Assembly: GCA_029255685.2 (NCBI GenBank)
Contig: CM055313.2
Coordinates: 73,572,641-73,636,640 of the forward strand
DNA: 64,000 nt
Direction of reading: 5' to 3'
DNA from: Silene conica
Lineage: Eukaryota > Streptophyta > Magnoliopsida > Caryophyllales > Caryophyllaceae
The notes under the pieces are model-generated. The model did no database searches. It had not been told where the DNA came from and saw only the letters and a list, made by a program, of their open reading frames with translations. Below, in pieces: positions 9,896-21,179 of this stretch (positions are counted from its first letter, which is position 1; every line of letters starts with the position of its first letter). The translations under genes and the position numbers were made by a program.

Positions 9896-10800
9896 TTTGT
9901 ATATCGTGGTTATAACAAACGTTGTATATCGTATCGACGATTATTATAATAACCATATATTGGGACGATAATTACGAATTACTTAATAATTTGTTAAATA
10001 TGATTTAATTAATTTAGAAATAATATTTATATGATAAATATATTTTAAATTAATACAATTGAATTATGTCACATAGGTGTCACATATTACACAATTGTAC
10101 AAATTACAAATTTGTAAAATAAGGTCCATTTCACAAAATAATGTGTCGTGTATGTGCATGTGTTATGAATTAATATTAGTGATATTATTCCTTACACACA
10201 TAACGATTATTATAAGATAGTCTTACATACCTATTAGTAGGCATGCATACCTATTGCATGGGTTAGTAAAAATAACACCTATTTTGCCTTCCTATATACA
10301 CAATCACACGACACCCCTCTCCATCACCCTTATAATATGAATTGTTCATATTTCATTTCATTCTTACTTGGTGTAAAATTTTCTTAGTGTAAGAAAACAA
10401 AAAAAATCCTCTCAAGTATTTTCTAGTAAAATAATTTTATTTACTAATAAATTATAATTAGATTATAATAAAACTATAATAGTTATAGTATTTTTTTTAT
10501 TGTTGTTCTAATTAGATTAGAACACGATTTTAAGGCGAACCGATTTCCGTCACCTAGTCCGTGTACGTTTTCGGTAATTAAGGGCGAGTCTTGGGTGCAT
10601 CGTATAGGAGGCAAGCTACTTTGGTTGCTACGTGGAGGATCGTCCTAAGCATATTTAGACCGAATGTAAGGGTCTGAATCTCTCGTTTCCGCTATTTTCA
10701 TTTGCATGCATAAGATCTAAACCTAATTCATATGATAAATTAGTAATGAGATTAGTAAGACTAATTTTCTAGTAGGGTTAGTATGACCGTGTAACCTTCA
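9896..10800 (+). mobile_element. LTR fragment or solo LTR inside MULE A
   Basis: An AT-rich stretch whose last part (about 10600-10790: GGAGGATCGTCCTAAGCATA, then GACCGAATGTAAGGGTC, GCATGCATAAGATCT, GTTAGTATGAC) resembles, in inverted orientation, the end of the copia-type LTR at 29630-30899. It replaces the DDE core and 3' part of the transposase gene and the intergenic spacer. I could not find a TSD, so it may be a truncated insertion or a deletion product. Confidence 0.5.
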
Positions 10801-11749
10801 TTCTCTTGCCTAATATCAAGTCACACTACTTTGCTCCGCCAGTCTTCTTGCGGGTTGTGCGGGTTGCAGGTTGGCTGGGCATGCCAATATCATCGAGGCC
10901 CAGGGAGAATGAAGGAGCCGCGATCATTTCCACGTCTATTATTGCATCCAACCTAGCCCCCACCGCATCTTACGCAACAACGAATCCCTGACTGCCCATT
11001 GCTTATGTGAACGAGCCCTGCGTTTTTGATCCCTCACCAACCACGCTTGAAACTGATCCTGACTGTTGCTCTATACCACCGCCTTCACCAATAGCACCTT
11101 CTTTCAAAAGGGTCTTGTGCAGATTTGACACTATTGACAAGTTCCGCCTCGCATCCAGTTCCGAATACGCACCTGGGGTTGATTTAAGAGAACGCAAACA
11201 TAAGGGGTTCAATCACCGACATTAAAAAATGAATGAAGAAACGGGGGAATTTAGAAACGTAATAGTCTTACATCTTCGTAAGAGGCCTGCAGTTCCTCGT
11301 CAGTGGGGACACCATCAGGCAGTGGCAAGGTGACAAATCTTGCTGGTGGTTTCCTCGATGCTTGTTCACGTTCACTGGACCAACAGTAAAGACATTTCAC
11401 CCGGACCCTTGATACTGGGTATGTGACGCTGTCCCAAACCCCACACCAAACCCTTGGTGGTGCTGGTATGCGCGCATTTCCTCGTCCACTCTTTTTTTCA
11501 GCCTCTCGTACGTCCAGTGTTGAAGCAACGAGAGGCTGGTTTTCTCCAGCGTACCCCTCCAGGTTAGGCGATGGAAGTACGTCATCTGCATGAACATTAA
11601 GCAGCCCCCTACATTTCTTGTGTCATGGGTCCTCCATGAGTCCACTGCAAAGTCCAGCCTTTGAAGCACCAAAGAGCACCAATCCAACCCAGATATCCCA
11701 TCTACGTCTTCTATTGCTTGAACAAGGCGAAAGTCCACACGATTGTGGA

Positions 11750-11788
11750 CTGGGGGGGGGGGGGGGGGGGGTGGGGGGGGGTGGGGGG
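11750..11788 (+). repeat. G-rich homopolymer tract in second-gene exon
   Basis: About 39 bases, nearly all G with two T interruptions. On the coding (minus) strand it encodes a run of prolines absent from the MULE B copy, which reads APTVHNR at this point. It is an expansion in MULE A, and its exact length is prone to assembly error. Confidence 0.85.
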
Positions 11789-12581
11789 CTAAGAATGTAC
11801 CCATTGCAAAAAACACAAACATTTTCTTAAAATCGGGACCAGCGTCCTGCAGCCCCATCATCTCCTGCCTCAAAACCTCTAACGACAACTCATCTTTGTC
11901 ATTGATGTTGAACTTCTTACGCCACATCTGCGCCAACGCCTGATCGGTTCTTGCCTCCACGTCCTGGTCCGTACACGGTAAAATAAAGGCATCGTATACA
12001 ACATCCTTAGTTAACACAAATTGGTGATGCCTGTTAAAGAGAAACATCTTGGTTGACGGATCGTATTTGCTGAGCAACCTGTCAACCATTTGATGTAGAA
12101 AGGCGTGCGTCTTAAGCTGAAGTAGACCGCCAAAGCCAAAGTCCTCGACATCTTTCTTCTGAGCTTCGGTCAGGACTTCAATCAGGTTGAATAATTGCCT
12201 AGGTGGCCCATGTCCGGCTACCTCCTTCCTTTTCCTACAACATATGTATACAATCATTTCAGTGATGTCGTGTATACATTATGGAACATGTTACTACACC
12301 ACTGCAGGCAAACAAAATTCGAAAATGTAGCTACATAATCGTAATAAACATATGTCGACAAGAAATAAAAAAAATGTAACATATGTACACATAGCAACAT
12401 AAAACACACAAGAAGGATACAAACAATGGATAAAGTATGTTAGATGGAATTAACCTATTGCTACATATTTTGTATCCACCTGAAAACAAACGACAAAAGT
12501 AAATAAAATGGATACAAACAATAGAACACGATATGTCACCAACACTAAATTCAGTGTAATGTATCTCCTTATTTTTTAACA

Positions 12582-13661
12582 GATTATTTAACGAGAATAC
12601 TCCAAACTATTTGGCTGCTTCTCAAATTACTCTAAACTATTTTTTAACTATCAATATACCGAACTATTTATACCCTTTCACTATTAATAAAATTGTCTTT
12701 TTTTTAACCTAGAGTAGCCGGTAAACTGATTACAGGACCTACAACTCATCTTCCCAATTGAAATTTTCCTCCATTGCGGTTCCTATGCCTAACCTTCTTA
12801 TTCAATTTTTTTTATACCCAACTAACTCTTCTTCAGTACACTTGAATTATCAAATTAAAGTTCATATGCATTAAAACTATAGTTGATGTTTTTATACCCA
12901 ACCCTCCACAAAATATGCTGTAAAACCAAATTCAATCTAATGTAATCCACGAATTGATCTTCATCATTATATATACGCTCATGTTTCCTCCTGCATTTTT
13001 TTCATTTTAAATCTCGTTTCTTTCCCAGTACCTTTGATACATCACCCTTTCAATACCACATCACCTACACTACCCTCCTCAATCGCCCAATATTTACAGC
13101 ACTCTTAACCATCATTCAGTACGGCAACTCAAAATTCGCTGCCGTCTTCAGACATCGACCACAATTCTTCACCTTGGCATCCTCTTCTTCACCGTTTCAT
13201 CTATAAAATCAAAGTCACTTCGACGGTCATCCCTCACTTTCCTACCAGCTACCACGATAACTTCAACCTCGTGCATCCTCAGACAGCTTCCCCGTCATCA
13301 TGTACCCCTCCACCAATAATTGATGTAAATTTATAAAACTTTATATCCCCAAATCGATTTGGGGGTGGATATTAATTTGGGAATTGTTTGGTACTGGGTG
13401 GTGTCATTATGAAAATAAAGAGTTGGGCTAAGTCAGTCCGTGATTTGCGCATAAGTGGTTATGGCTGCACGGTGGCGGTTTTGATGTTGGTGATTTGCCG
13501 ATGATAAAGGTAATATGTGGCGTGGATGGATATGTACATTTAATAGGTGGGTGACTTGCTCAACAGGCAGTCGGTTACTCGAGTATAATTCGAGAAGAGA
13601 GGGTTGATAATATAGTTTATTGTTAAATTAAATTTTGGAGTATTTATATTAAATAACCCAA
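12582..13661. mobile_element. Probable MULE-type non-autonomous element (TSD TTTTTAACA)
   Basis: Flanked by the 9-bp repeat TTTTTAACA (12573-12581 and 13662-13670). The ends are roughly inverted: GATTATTTAACGAGAATACT at the left against TTGGGTTATTTAATATAAAT (minus strand) at the right, sharing TTATTTAA and then ATACTCCAAA. The absence of this segment from the MULE B copy supports insertion. The interior (about 12960-13330) is C-rich and could be captured sequence, but I recognise no gene in it. Because the TSD is A/T-rich it could partly be chance. Confidence 0.55.
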
Positions 13662-14017
13662 TTTTTAACAATAACAACATGTGAGCCCCTTCAAATAAAC
13701 TACTTCATAATTTATGTATACACCACAGTATGTAAACAAAATCGGAACAGGCATCCACAAATCACAGTAAACATATGTTTACAAGAAATCAAGTAATGTA
13801 ACCAACGTCACATTATTAACAATTCAATCAACATATTGACCTCTACAAATGTTTTCAAAATTTCAACATTAGTTAGAAATTTATTTGTACCAATTTGTGT
13901 TGTAGCAACATAACACATACAACAAGAATACATAAACAGAATATAGTGTGTTGCCACTATGTGAAACAATGTACATACAACACAATATAAGGAAATACAA
14001 TAACATTTTTTAATATA

Positions 14018-14579
14018 GGGATATTTTACATGGTACCCCTCAATTTTTTGACTTTCTACATGGTACCCCTACATTTTTTAAAACATACAAGGTACCCCTA
14101 TTTGTTGTCATTATCACTACGTGTACCCCTAAACTTTATTTTCCGTCAATTAAACTCATTTTTAAGCTTTAAGTGATAACTTGAACGCGTAAGCAAACTT
14201 GTCATTTACTATCACATGACATAAGGACTCTATTAGGCTCAATATCCATCTCGATCCTAATATTTATAGATATATATATATATATATGGGCTACAAAAAT
14301 GTTTACGGAAAAATTATTGATCTTTGCCAAATTATCACGTTCAAAGAATGGATATTAATTCTAATAGAGTCCTTATGTCATGGGATGATAAATGTCAAGT
14401 TTGGTTATGCGCCTAAGTAATCATTTAACCCCCAATATTGAGTTTAATTGACGAAAAATAAAGTTTAGGGGTACACGTAGTGATAATGACCACAATTAGG
14501 GGTACCATGTATGTTTTAAAAAGTGTAGGGATACCATGTAGAAAGTCAAAAAACTGAGGGGTACCATGTAGAATATCCC
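14018..14579. mobile_element. Foldback MULE-type MITE (TSD TTTAATATA)
   Basis: Left and right arms of about 150 bp are inverted copies (GGGATATT, then two blocks of CATGGTACCCCT, and ACTACGTGTACCCCTAAAC) around an AT-rich centre with a TA run. Perfect 9-bp repeats TTTAATATA flank it (14009-14017, 14580-14588). The 562-bp element has no gene. Its repeated motif GGTACCCCT is an obvious candidate for a multimeric binding site. Confidence 0.9.
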
Positions 14580-14699
14580 TTTAATATAAGTGTTAGACGA
14601 AATGAACCCACTCTACATGTTTTTATATCCATTTTCAAACACACGACAACAAACAAAAAAATGGATACAAATAAAAAACACGAAATGTAACCAACATTT

Positions 14700-15900
14700 A
14701 CAATAATATAATGTATCTGACATAACAGTTAACAATAACAACATGTCTACCCCTTCTAATAAAGATAATGTAAACTAAATTGTAACATAATGTATACACC
14801 ACTGTAGGAGAACAAAACATGGAAAGACAACCACAAAGCATAGTGAACATATGTACACAATAAATTAAATAATGAAATGCTTGTTACTTTATTCCCAACA
14901 CAGACAACATATGATCGAACCTCTACAAAATATATCAAACAGAACAGTAAATGTTACCAACACCAGAAATAATGTAAGGTCCATACAATATAGCCAAATA
15001 CACAAACATTTAATGCTACATGTTTTATATTTATTTTCAAACACACGACAACTAACAAAAAAATGGATACAAAGTACAAAACAAGATATGTTAACAACAT
15101 CTACAACAATGTAATGAATCTAACATAATTGTTAACAATAACATGTCAACTCCTTCCAATGAAGATAATGTAAACTAATTGTAACATAATGTATACGCCA
15201 GTGTAGGAGAACAAAATATGAAAAGGTAACCACAAATTAGTATGAACATATGTACACAACAAATCAAATAATGTAATGCATGTTACATAATCACCAATGA
15301 AGACAACATATGAACATCTATAAACTCTATCAAACAGAACATGATATGTTAACAACATCTACAACAATGTAAGGTATCTAACATAATGGTTAACAATAAC
15401 ATGTCAACACACTTCAAATAAAGATAATGTAAACTATTTGTAACATAATGTGTACACCAGTGTAGGAGAACAAAATATGAAAAAGGTAACCACAAACTAA
15501 TATGATCATATGTACACAACAGATCAAATAATGTAATGCATGTTACATAATCACCAATGCAGACAACATACGAACATATACAAACTTTATCAAACAGAAC
15601 ACGATATGCTAACAACATCAACAACAATGTAAGGTATCTAACATAATGGTTAACAATAACATGTCAACACACTTCAAATAAAGATAATGTCAACTATTTG
15701 TAACATAATGTGTACATCAGTGTAGGAGAACAAAATATGAATAGGTAACCACAAAGAACGTATGTAAATTTGTACTCAAGAAATGAAATAATGTAATGCA
15801 TGGTACATGATCACCAATACAGACAACATATGAACCTCAACAAACTTTATCAAACAGAACATAAAATGTTACCAAAATCAGAGATAATGTAAGGACCATA
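14700..15900. repeat. About 260-bp tandem repeats in second-gene intron
   Basis: The block TAACAATAACATGTCAACAC, then a TGTAGGAGAACAAAATATGA segment and a TGTACACAA segment, recurs with spacing about 260 bp (starts near 15132, 15391 and 15651; a more diverged copy near 14728). Related words fill the corresponding intron of MULE B. Confidence 0.8.
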
Positions 15901-16675
15901 CAATTCAATCAAATACACAAACATTTACTCATACAACTAGTAGACGAAATAATGCCTACTTACTTGATCATCAGCTCAAAATACTCTTCATCCCCCTTCC
16001 GTTTTTTGGAACTCTCTCCAACCTCTTTTCTTGTTGCAAGCACCTTCGACGTCTTACTCTTTTCGGTATGACCTCCAATAATAGACACAAAACATGGTCA
16101 AATTCATGTACGATGTGTACGCAAGAAATCAAATAATGTTATGCATAATAAATTATCACCAATACATACAACATTATTTAAATAAAACACGGTGATACCT
16201 TTATTGAGTTGCTTTGCTTTTAAACTTTGCTTTTTGGGCTGTTTTTTTCCCATCGTTATCGCCTTTTGCACAACCTCATCACATCAATCTGAAACAAAGA
16301 AACACAGAACTAGTCACGGGGGCAACCACAGATAAGCCATGCAACAGATATTCCAAACCACGATGCATACCTTCGTCAATGTCAGCATCGTCTTCAGATT
16401 CACCACCTTCTTCGTCTGCATGTTCATCCTCTTCAGTCTCGACTGCCTTCCCATTTCCTCTTGTCCTACTATTGCTACAAAGTCTGAAAGTAACCTTCTT
16501 TTGTGTTTCCTTCACCGTACCATGTGCTTCATCTGCAGGTTCATCTTCATCTACTTCTTCCTCTACCTCGTCTTCATCTGCGTGTTCCTTAACCGCCTTC
16601 CCTGTACCTTTTGCTACAACTTTAGCCTTTGCTGGTGCTTTTTTTCCTGGAACTACCTCTACTATTACCTCATCT

Positions 16676-17421
16676 GCTGATGTTGTCAGGACATGGAGAA
16701 AGCATGTCACACAAATCAGATAGCATGTCAGAAATAAAGAACACCAAAAGAAAACTGTTACAGGGTCACAAATACACAGAAAATAACAACATCTCCCTCA
16801 CATCTAATCTTATTTCAACAATGAAGTGTTCAAAATACATTATTAGAATAACTAGCAACATTTTTAGAAAATGATTTAAGAAAACTAGCAATATTTTCCT
16901 GACAGCAAAGAACGTAAAATCTTAGCAAACCTTGTCAGTATATGTCAGACAAATGAAGCTTCTTTAAAAAAACATGTTAGACAAATGAATAATGTCCAAC
17001 CACAAACCCAGAAAAAACCATCAAACCCCAAAATTCCAAAAACCCTAAAATACCCACAAAGTTCAAAACTCCAGAAAAAATACTGAAATAAAAACCACAT
17101 ACAAATAATGTCAAGAAAAAACATGTCAACAAAATTAACTTCTTCAAACCACACTCACGGAAACATCAAAACCCAGAAAATAACACACGAAATATGTAAC
17201 ATTTTTCAACAACACTTAAATAAAACCACATGCAAACAATGTCAGAAAAAAGCATGTTAGAAAGAACAACTTCTTCAAAAAAACGAAATATCTTTAATTA
17301 TCAAAAACATGAACATCTTACATCAAATGTGTTACCATTTAAAATACATTTTTATCATCTTAAATTATCAAACATTTGATCAACTCAGAAACGAGAAACA
17401 AAGGGTATAATATGTTCATAC
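16676..17421. other. Intron 1 of the MULE A second gene
   Basis: AT-rich sequence with short ATGTCAGA/ACATGTTAGAC words. No coding was recognised. Confidence 0.5.
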
Positions 17422-17491
17422 CTTCATCATTTTTAGTCGATGACCCAGTCTTCTTAACCAATGGACGCCTCGCACTTTGCTTCGTGACCAT

Positions 17492-17812
17492 TTTCCCCTT
17501 TTATGTTTGGTGTTTTTGTTATATTTGGTAGAGGGGGATGAGGGAGTATAGAGAGAAATGAAGAGAGAATGAGTGATTTTAGAAAATGAAATTGTGATTA
17601 ATGGGTGAGGACTTCTCGAGATGTTTGGACTGAAAAGAAAAAAAATGAGATATGACGGTTTGGCTTCTCGAGGTTTAGGGGAAGGGGGATTAATTTCTTT
17701 TTCCAATTTTTAATATTCCAGCCTGATGACATCACCACCCCATCAGCCCCCATTTGCATGATCCATTTCCTTCCTACACGGTATCTATTTGTCCCATATA
17801 ACACATATTTGA
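17492..17812. other. Upstream region of the MULE A second gene
   Basis: A purine/pyrimidine-biased leader (17510-17700), similar in character to 23250-23495 of MULE B, and then subterminal sequence. It should hold the promoter; I see no unambiguous TATA box. Confidence 0.4.
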
Positions 17813-17861
17813 CCCGCCGCAAGCTTGCGACAGGTATGTCCGTCTTAAGAAAAACAGACTG
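17813..17861 (-). repeat. MULE A right terminal repeat (second-gene side)
   Basis: The palindrome is slightly degraded (CCCGCCGCAAGCTTGCGACA, from 17813). The outer CAGTCTGTTTTTCTTAAGAC (minus strand) matches the left end of MULE B. Confidence 0.85.
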
Positions 17862-17870
17862 CATAATTAT

Positions 17871-18437
17871 ATAGTACTATGGACAAAATTAATAAGTTAC
17901 CTTTTACATGGACGATTTCGGTTTATCATCAAAGGCGTTATTTGTGGATGTGTTATTGTTCTTGCTCAAAAGCTTCAATGAAGTTTGTTTTTCCTTTAAA
18001 CAAAGAAGTAGATGATGTTGAAGACAATGAAATTGGAAAACATAATCTTACAAAAAATGGTATTTTTAGGAGATTTTTGATTTGAACAAATTTTTTAATG
18101 TTCAAATGCTTTTTTTGGGAGATTTTTAGATGTTATTGGGATATAATAAAGAGAAATTGGATTTTCAAATGATGAAAATATGTAGAAATATTTTAAAAAT
18201 GTAATAGAAAGAGGGTTAAAGGTGTGACTGATCAATATTGCAGTGAGAAAGAGAGCATTGAATGTATGGAGTATTGGAGTGTAATTGACCATTTAATAAT
18301 GATGCAAGTACAAAATAAAAGTTAAATATTGTAATAGTACATCACAATTGTCAATGTAGCCGCCCATTTATTCTTTGATGACATCCCACTTGACTGACGA
18401 CCCGGTACCAAATCACAGCAATGTGGTATATATTTGA
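17871..18437. other. Remaining right part of MULE C
   Basis: AT-rich sequence between the MULE A TSD and the MULE C right terminal repeat. Short open frames exist but show no recognisable domain. Confidence 0.4.
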
Positions 18438-18486
18438 CCCGTCACAAGCTTGCGACGGGTATCCCCGTCACAAATGAGAATTTGTG
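18438..18486 (-). repeat. MULE C right terminal repeat with palindrome
   Basis: A transposase-type end. The palindrome CCCGTCACAAGCTTGCGACG starts at 18438. The outer 16 bases (18471-18486) are the inverse of the first 16 bases of MULE A (7874-7889). Confidence 0.75.
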
Positions 18487-18495
18487 TTGAAAAAT

Positions 18496-19504
18496 ATAGG
18501 TTTAGAAGTAAGTGGGTGAATTTTATGAATGCTTAGAAATGAAAAAATCAACTGGATTATTTATATCAAAAGTGTTACAGTGTATTTTACGTACACTTAA
18601 TACTTAATCGTATATTCATATCATAATTCTATAACCAATTTTGTATATTTTTTTTTCTATATTTTTTTAAACTCCATACACTCTTTTGTTTAAGCATGCT
18701 AATGATTTGGCCGAGATTTTAGGGATACATATAATATTGTTATTGGAATTAAGGTCAATATTCTGATTGGGAAAATTATATACCGAATATTGTGTACTGA
18801 ATTTAGGAAAATTATATACGAAATCCCTTTCTTATTTGACCGAGATCTTAACTAATTACATGCGGAATTTTATATCAATGCACATATAACTACCAGCTAA
18901 TACATATACATATTTACGTTTATACTCAAAATATTAAAATATTTTATATTTGCATGATTCCTTAATCAAGAGTATTTAGGGGATGATATAAATTGAATAC
19001 AATAGGATAAGAAGTGTCAATGATGGTAATTCAATTTTCGTCAAATCATATTGTAAATGGAATTTTAGTATTGTTTGACGGTAGGTATTTTACGTGAATT
19101 CTTAAAATTATATTTTTTTCCTTTTTTTTTCAAATTGTCTGTTTAAATTTTGTATTGGAGAATCTTCTGCATATTAATGTGAACGCAATTAATATTTGTT
19201 TGACTTTTTACACAAGTATATATTAATGGTAGATTAATTCTGAAAGCTTTTATTTAGAAACAGTTACCGCGGGTTACTAAATCAAAGAAATATTTTATGG
19301 AAAATATTGAGCCATAATTGTTTCTAAATGCTTATAAATAGAATAAAGATATGATCGATATTTTGTCTATGTTTAATTGTTTCTAAATAAATATAACATA
19401 TGTTTTTCTAAAATAGTATATCATATTTTCGTCATTTAAATATGGCAATTGGTATAATTGTTTACACATGATTTGCTTAATTGAGTTATTTGAGTAAAAA
19501 ATAA
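18496..19504. other. AT-rich spacer between MULE C and the Pack-MULE
   Basis: No gene, terminal repeat or RNA gene was recognised. Confidence 0.5.
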
Positions 19505-19513
19505 TAATATGAT

Positions 19514-20365
19514 GAGTTTTTTGTCAGATAACACCTAACATTTACGCTGTCTGTAGAAATAGTACCTAAAGTTATTTTTTTTGCCCAACAACACCTAACA
19601 TTTTCTGTCTTTTGTCTAATAACACCAAAATGAGTTTTCCGTCAAAAAAAGTCAAGATTCCGTCTTGACTAACGGTAAAATTGATTTGACGCTTATTTCT
19701 TTTTCCCGGATGCATTTCATTACCCTCTTCATCATCATTTTCTAAACTCAATTTCCCCTTTTGTTAATTTTCCTTCAATTAAACTTAATTTTCCTCCAAT
19801 TAAATTCTTATGTAATCTCGTCCTTAGTTATTTAATTCCCCAATTTTTAAATTAAAATCTCAAATTGGGCTTACTTTGTCCAGTTTTCTCCTTTCCCCAC
19901 CATCCTTTCAACCCAATGTCTTCTTCAAGCTCATCCTCAAACTCAACAAAGCGAGTGAGATGCAATTGTCACATTCCAGTAGCTGAGAAAACATCATGGA
20001 TACATCAAAATCCGGGTAGGAGATTCATGGCCTGCAAGTTTTACAATGTAGAGACGGGTTTGCGTGGGTGTTGTTTTTTTTAGGCGGATTGACTTATTGA
20101 ATGAAAATAAGTCACTTAAGAATAAGATTCATTGTCATTACTTTAACAACGCACCAGTTAGTGGAAAAGAAAGAATGAAGAAATAAGGTCAAATCAATTT
20201 CACTGTTAGTCAAGACGGAATCTCGACTTTTTTTGACAGAAAATCAACTTTGGTGTTATTAGACAAAACACAGAAAATGTTAGGTGTTGTTGGGCAAAAA
20301 CAAATAACTTTAGGTACTATTTCTACAGACAATGTAAATGTTAGGTGTTATCTGACAAAAAACTC
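19514..20365 (+). mobile_element. Foldback Pack-MULE carrying a GRF zinc-finger exon (TSD TAATATGAT)
   Basis: Perfect 9-bp repeats TAATATGAT flank it (19505-19513, 20366-20374). The inverted arms, about 170 bp each, start GAGTTTTTTGTCAGATAACA and share ACCTAACATTTAC, TAGAAATAGTACCTAAAG, and further GTCAAGA-type sequence up to about 19690 and 20190. Between the arms lies a cellular-looking exon (19865-20083 and beyond). Arms plus TSD identify a Mutator-type element; the cargo makes it a Pack-MULE. Confidence 0.9.
19865..20083 (+). CDS. GRF-type zinc-finger domain protein (captured exon, partial)
   Basis: The 72-residue open frame has a Ser-rich N-terminus and then RCNCHIPVAEKTSW with NPGRRFMACKFYNV and GCCFF. 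The C-x-C spacing, TSW, NPGRRF..C and C-FF residues are the signature of a GRF zinc finger, a single-stranded nucleic-acid-binding module in DNA repair proteins and in small plant proteins. The frame stops right after FF. In another frame the following sequence reads RRIDLLNENKSLKNKI, a coiled-coil start typical of these proteins, so a frameshift or missed intron near 20080 probably truncates the product. The first Met at 19865 may not be the real start; MSSSSS at 19916 is equally plausible. Whether it is expressed is unknown. Confidence 0.65.
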   Translation: MGLLCPVFSFPHHPFNPMSSSSSSSNSTKRVRCNCHIPVAEKTSWIHQNPGRRFMACKFYNVETGLRGCCFF

Positions 20366-20639
20366 TAATATGATATGATTTTAAATTATACCAATTGATT
20401 TACCTATAAAAAGCAAGTAAAACCAAAATCAACGTGTGATTTTCAAAAATATGTAAAGTTATTTCCTCATTTTTTAATTGGATTTGCTCATTTTTAGATC
20501 TTAAAATATGTCTTTTCCATAATTATTATCGCATAATTAATATACCAGAAATCTCCATGATATAAAAAATAATCAATTTAAGGCTGAATTATCTCTAATC
20601 AATTTATGGTTTTTATTGAGTGTGACACTTGACAAATGA

Positions 20640-20750
20640 ATAAGTGTGACACATAACAAATGTATAATGTGGACACGTGGCGACGGATGGGGAGGTTAAT
20701 GTTTGCTTTAATATAATACTAGTTTTATGCCCGTACAAAAAATGTACGGG
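20640..20750 (-). mobile_element. Helitron 3' end abutting another Helitron's 5' region
   Basis: On the minus strand the hairpin CCCGTACATTTTTTGTACGG (20750-20731) is followed after a short spacer by CTAG (20722-20719) and T: a Helitron 3' end whose body lies to the right. Directly beyond it, TATTATATTAAAGCAAACAT (minus strand) resembles the 5' end of the Helitron at 2503-2878, so a second Helitron probably extends to the left. The other ends were not found. Confidence 0.55.
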
Positions 20751-21179
20751 TCTATTTCTAAAAATTTCGTAAATATATTAAAAAAGTAGTCCAAATATAA
20801 TTTAATATGAACTTAAATGAGAAAAATATAAATTATGAATTTGGGGATGGTTTCGACTCCAAATAATTGATTTACTGGTATAATTAATTTTTTTTAATGA
20901 TTATATAAATTGAAATAAATAATCATGACATTATGAAATAAATTTGAACTATATAAAATAGATAAAGAAATTGTATTGTATTTTTATATCTTACCCTTTA
21001 AATAACTTACTCTCTAAATGAAAGTAAAATGATAGAAATATTTTTAATAGCAGTCTCTTAAAATTTGTGGATGATTTTATAAAGAAAATAATAATGTATT
21101 GTTATTAAGACCATCTTTTTACTCGATGCTAACGTAGTTTTAATTGACTAATTCTCGAAGGTTGTTTTATTTTCTTAAA

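Larger units (their letters stand above)
12239..15965. other. Large intron of the MULE A second gene, filled with nested elements and repeats
   Basis: It contains a TIR element at 12582-13661, a foldback MITE at 14018-14579 and a tandem repeat block at 14700-15900. The remainder is AT-rich with AACATAATG/ACATGT-type words and no coding. Confidence 0.7.
10826..17491 (-). pseudogene. MULE A second gene (acidic/lysine-rich N-terminus, FGGLL domain, basic tail), broken
   Basis: The exons match the MULE B copy. Exon 1 17491-17422 (MVTKQSARRPLVKK). Exon 2 about 16675-16371 (Lys/Glu/Asp-rich). Exon 3 about 16270-16199; its acceptor is AA instead of AG. Exon 4 about 16065-15966. A very long intron (about 15960-12240) follows. 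Exon 5 is about 12238-11272 (FGFGGLLQLKTHAFLHQMVD and on to about residue 280). Exon 6 11172-10826 ends in RTTRKKTGGAK. The exon 5 domain resembles those in plant-mobile-domain or Ulp1-associated proteins of plant MULEs. Damage: a one-base shift near 11440, two stops in exon 6, and a C-tract expansion coding a proline run. Function unknown. Confidence 0.8.
7874..17861 (+). mobile_element. Mutator-like element MULE A (9,988 bp, TSD CATAATTAT)
   Basis: Perfect 9-bp direct repeats CATAATTAT flank it (7865-7873, 17862-17870), diagnostic of the Mutator superfamily. The ends are CACAAATTCTC on the left and CAGTCTGTTTTTC (minus strand) on the right; they are asymmetric beyond CA but both contain the GTCGCAAGC palindrome. 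From left to right it holds a broken FAR1-type transposase (+), an LTR fragment, and a broken second gene (-), converging on each other. It is inserted in MULE C. Nested inside its second gene are two further TIR elements (12582-13661 and 14018-14579). Confidence 0.93.
3046..18486 (-). mobile_element. Mutator-like element MULE C, hosting nested copia and MULE A
   Basis: The left end (3046, CAATTCGTTTTGCTTAAGAC) matches the second-gene-side ends of MULEs A and B. The right end (minus strand from 18486, CACAAATTCTCATTTGTG) matches the transposase-side end of A. The flanking 9-mers are TTGAAATAT (3037-3045) and TTGAAAAAT (18487-18495), 8 of 9 identical, as expected for a decayed Mutator TSD. Excluding MULE A the element is about 5.4 kb. 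It keeps only scraps of transposase (exon-like 7643-7745 and a fragment near 6941-6985, minus) and a GRF zinc-finger fragment at 4189-4427. It is inactive. Confidence 0.75.

Noticed and set aside
16214..16723. Ser/Phe-rich + strand open frame
   Set aside because: It is the antisense of the Lys/Glu-rich second-gene exon of MULE A.
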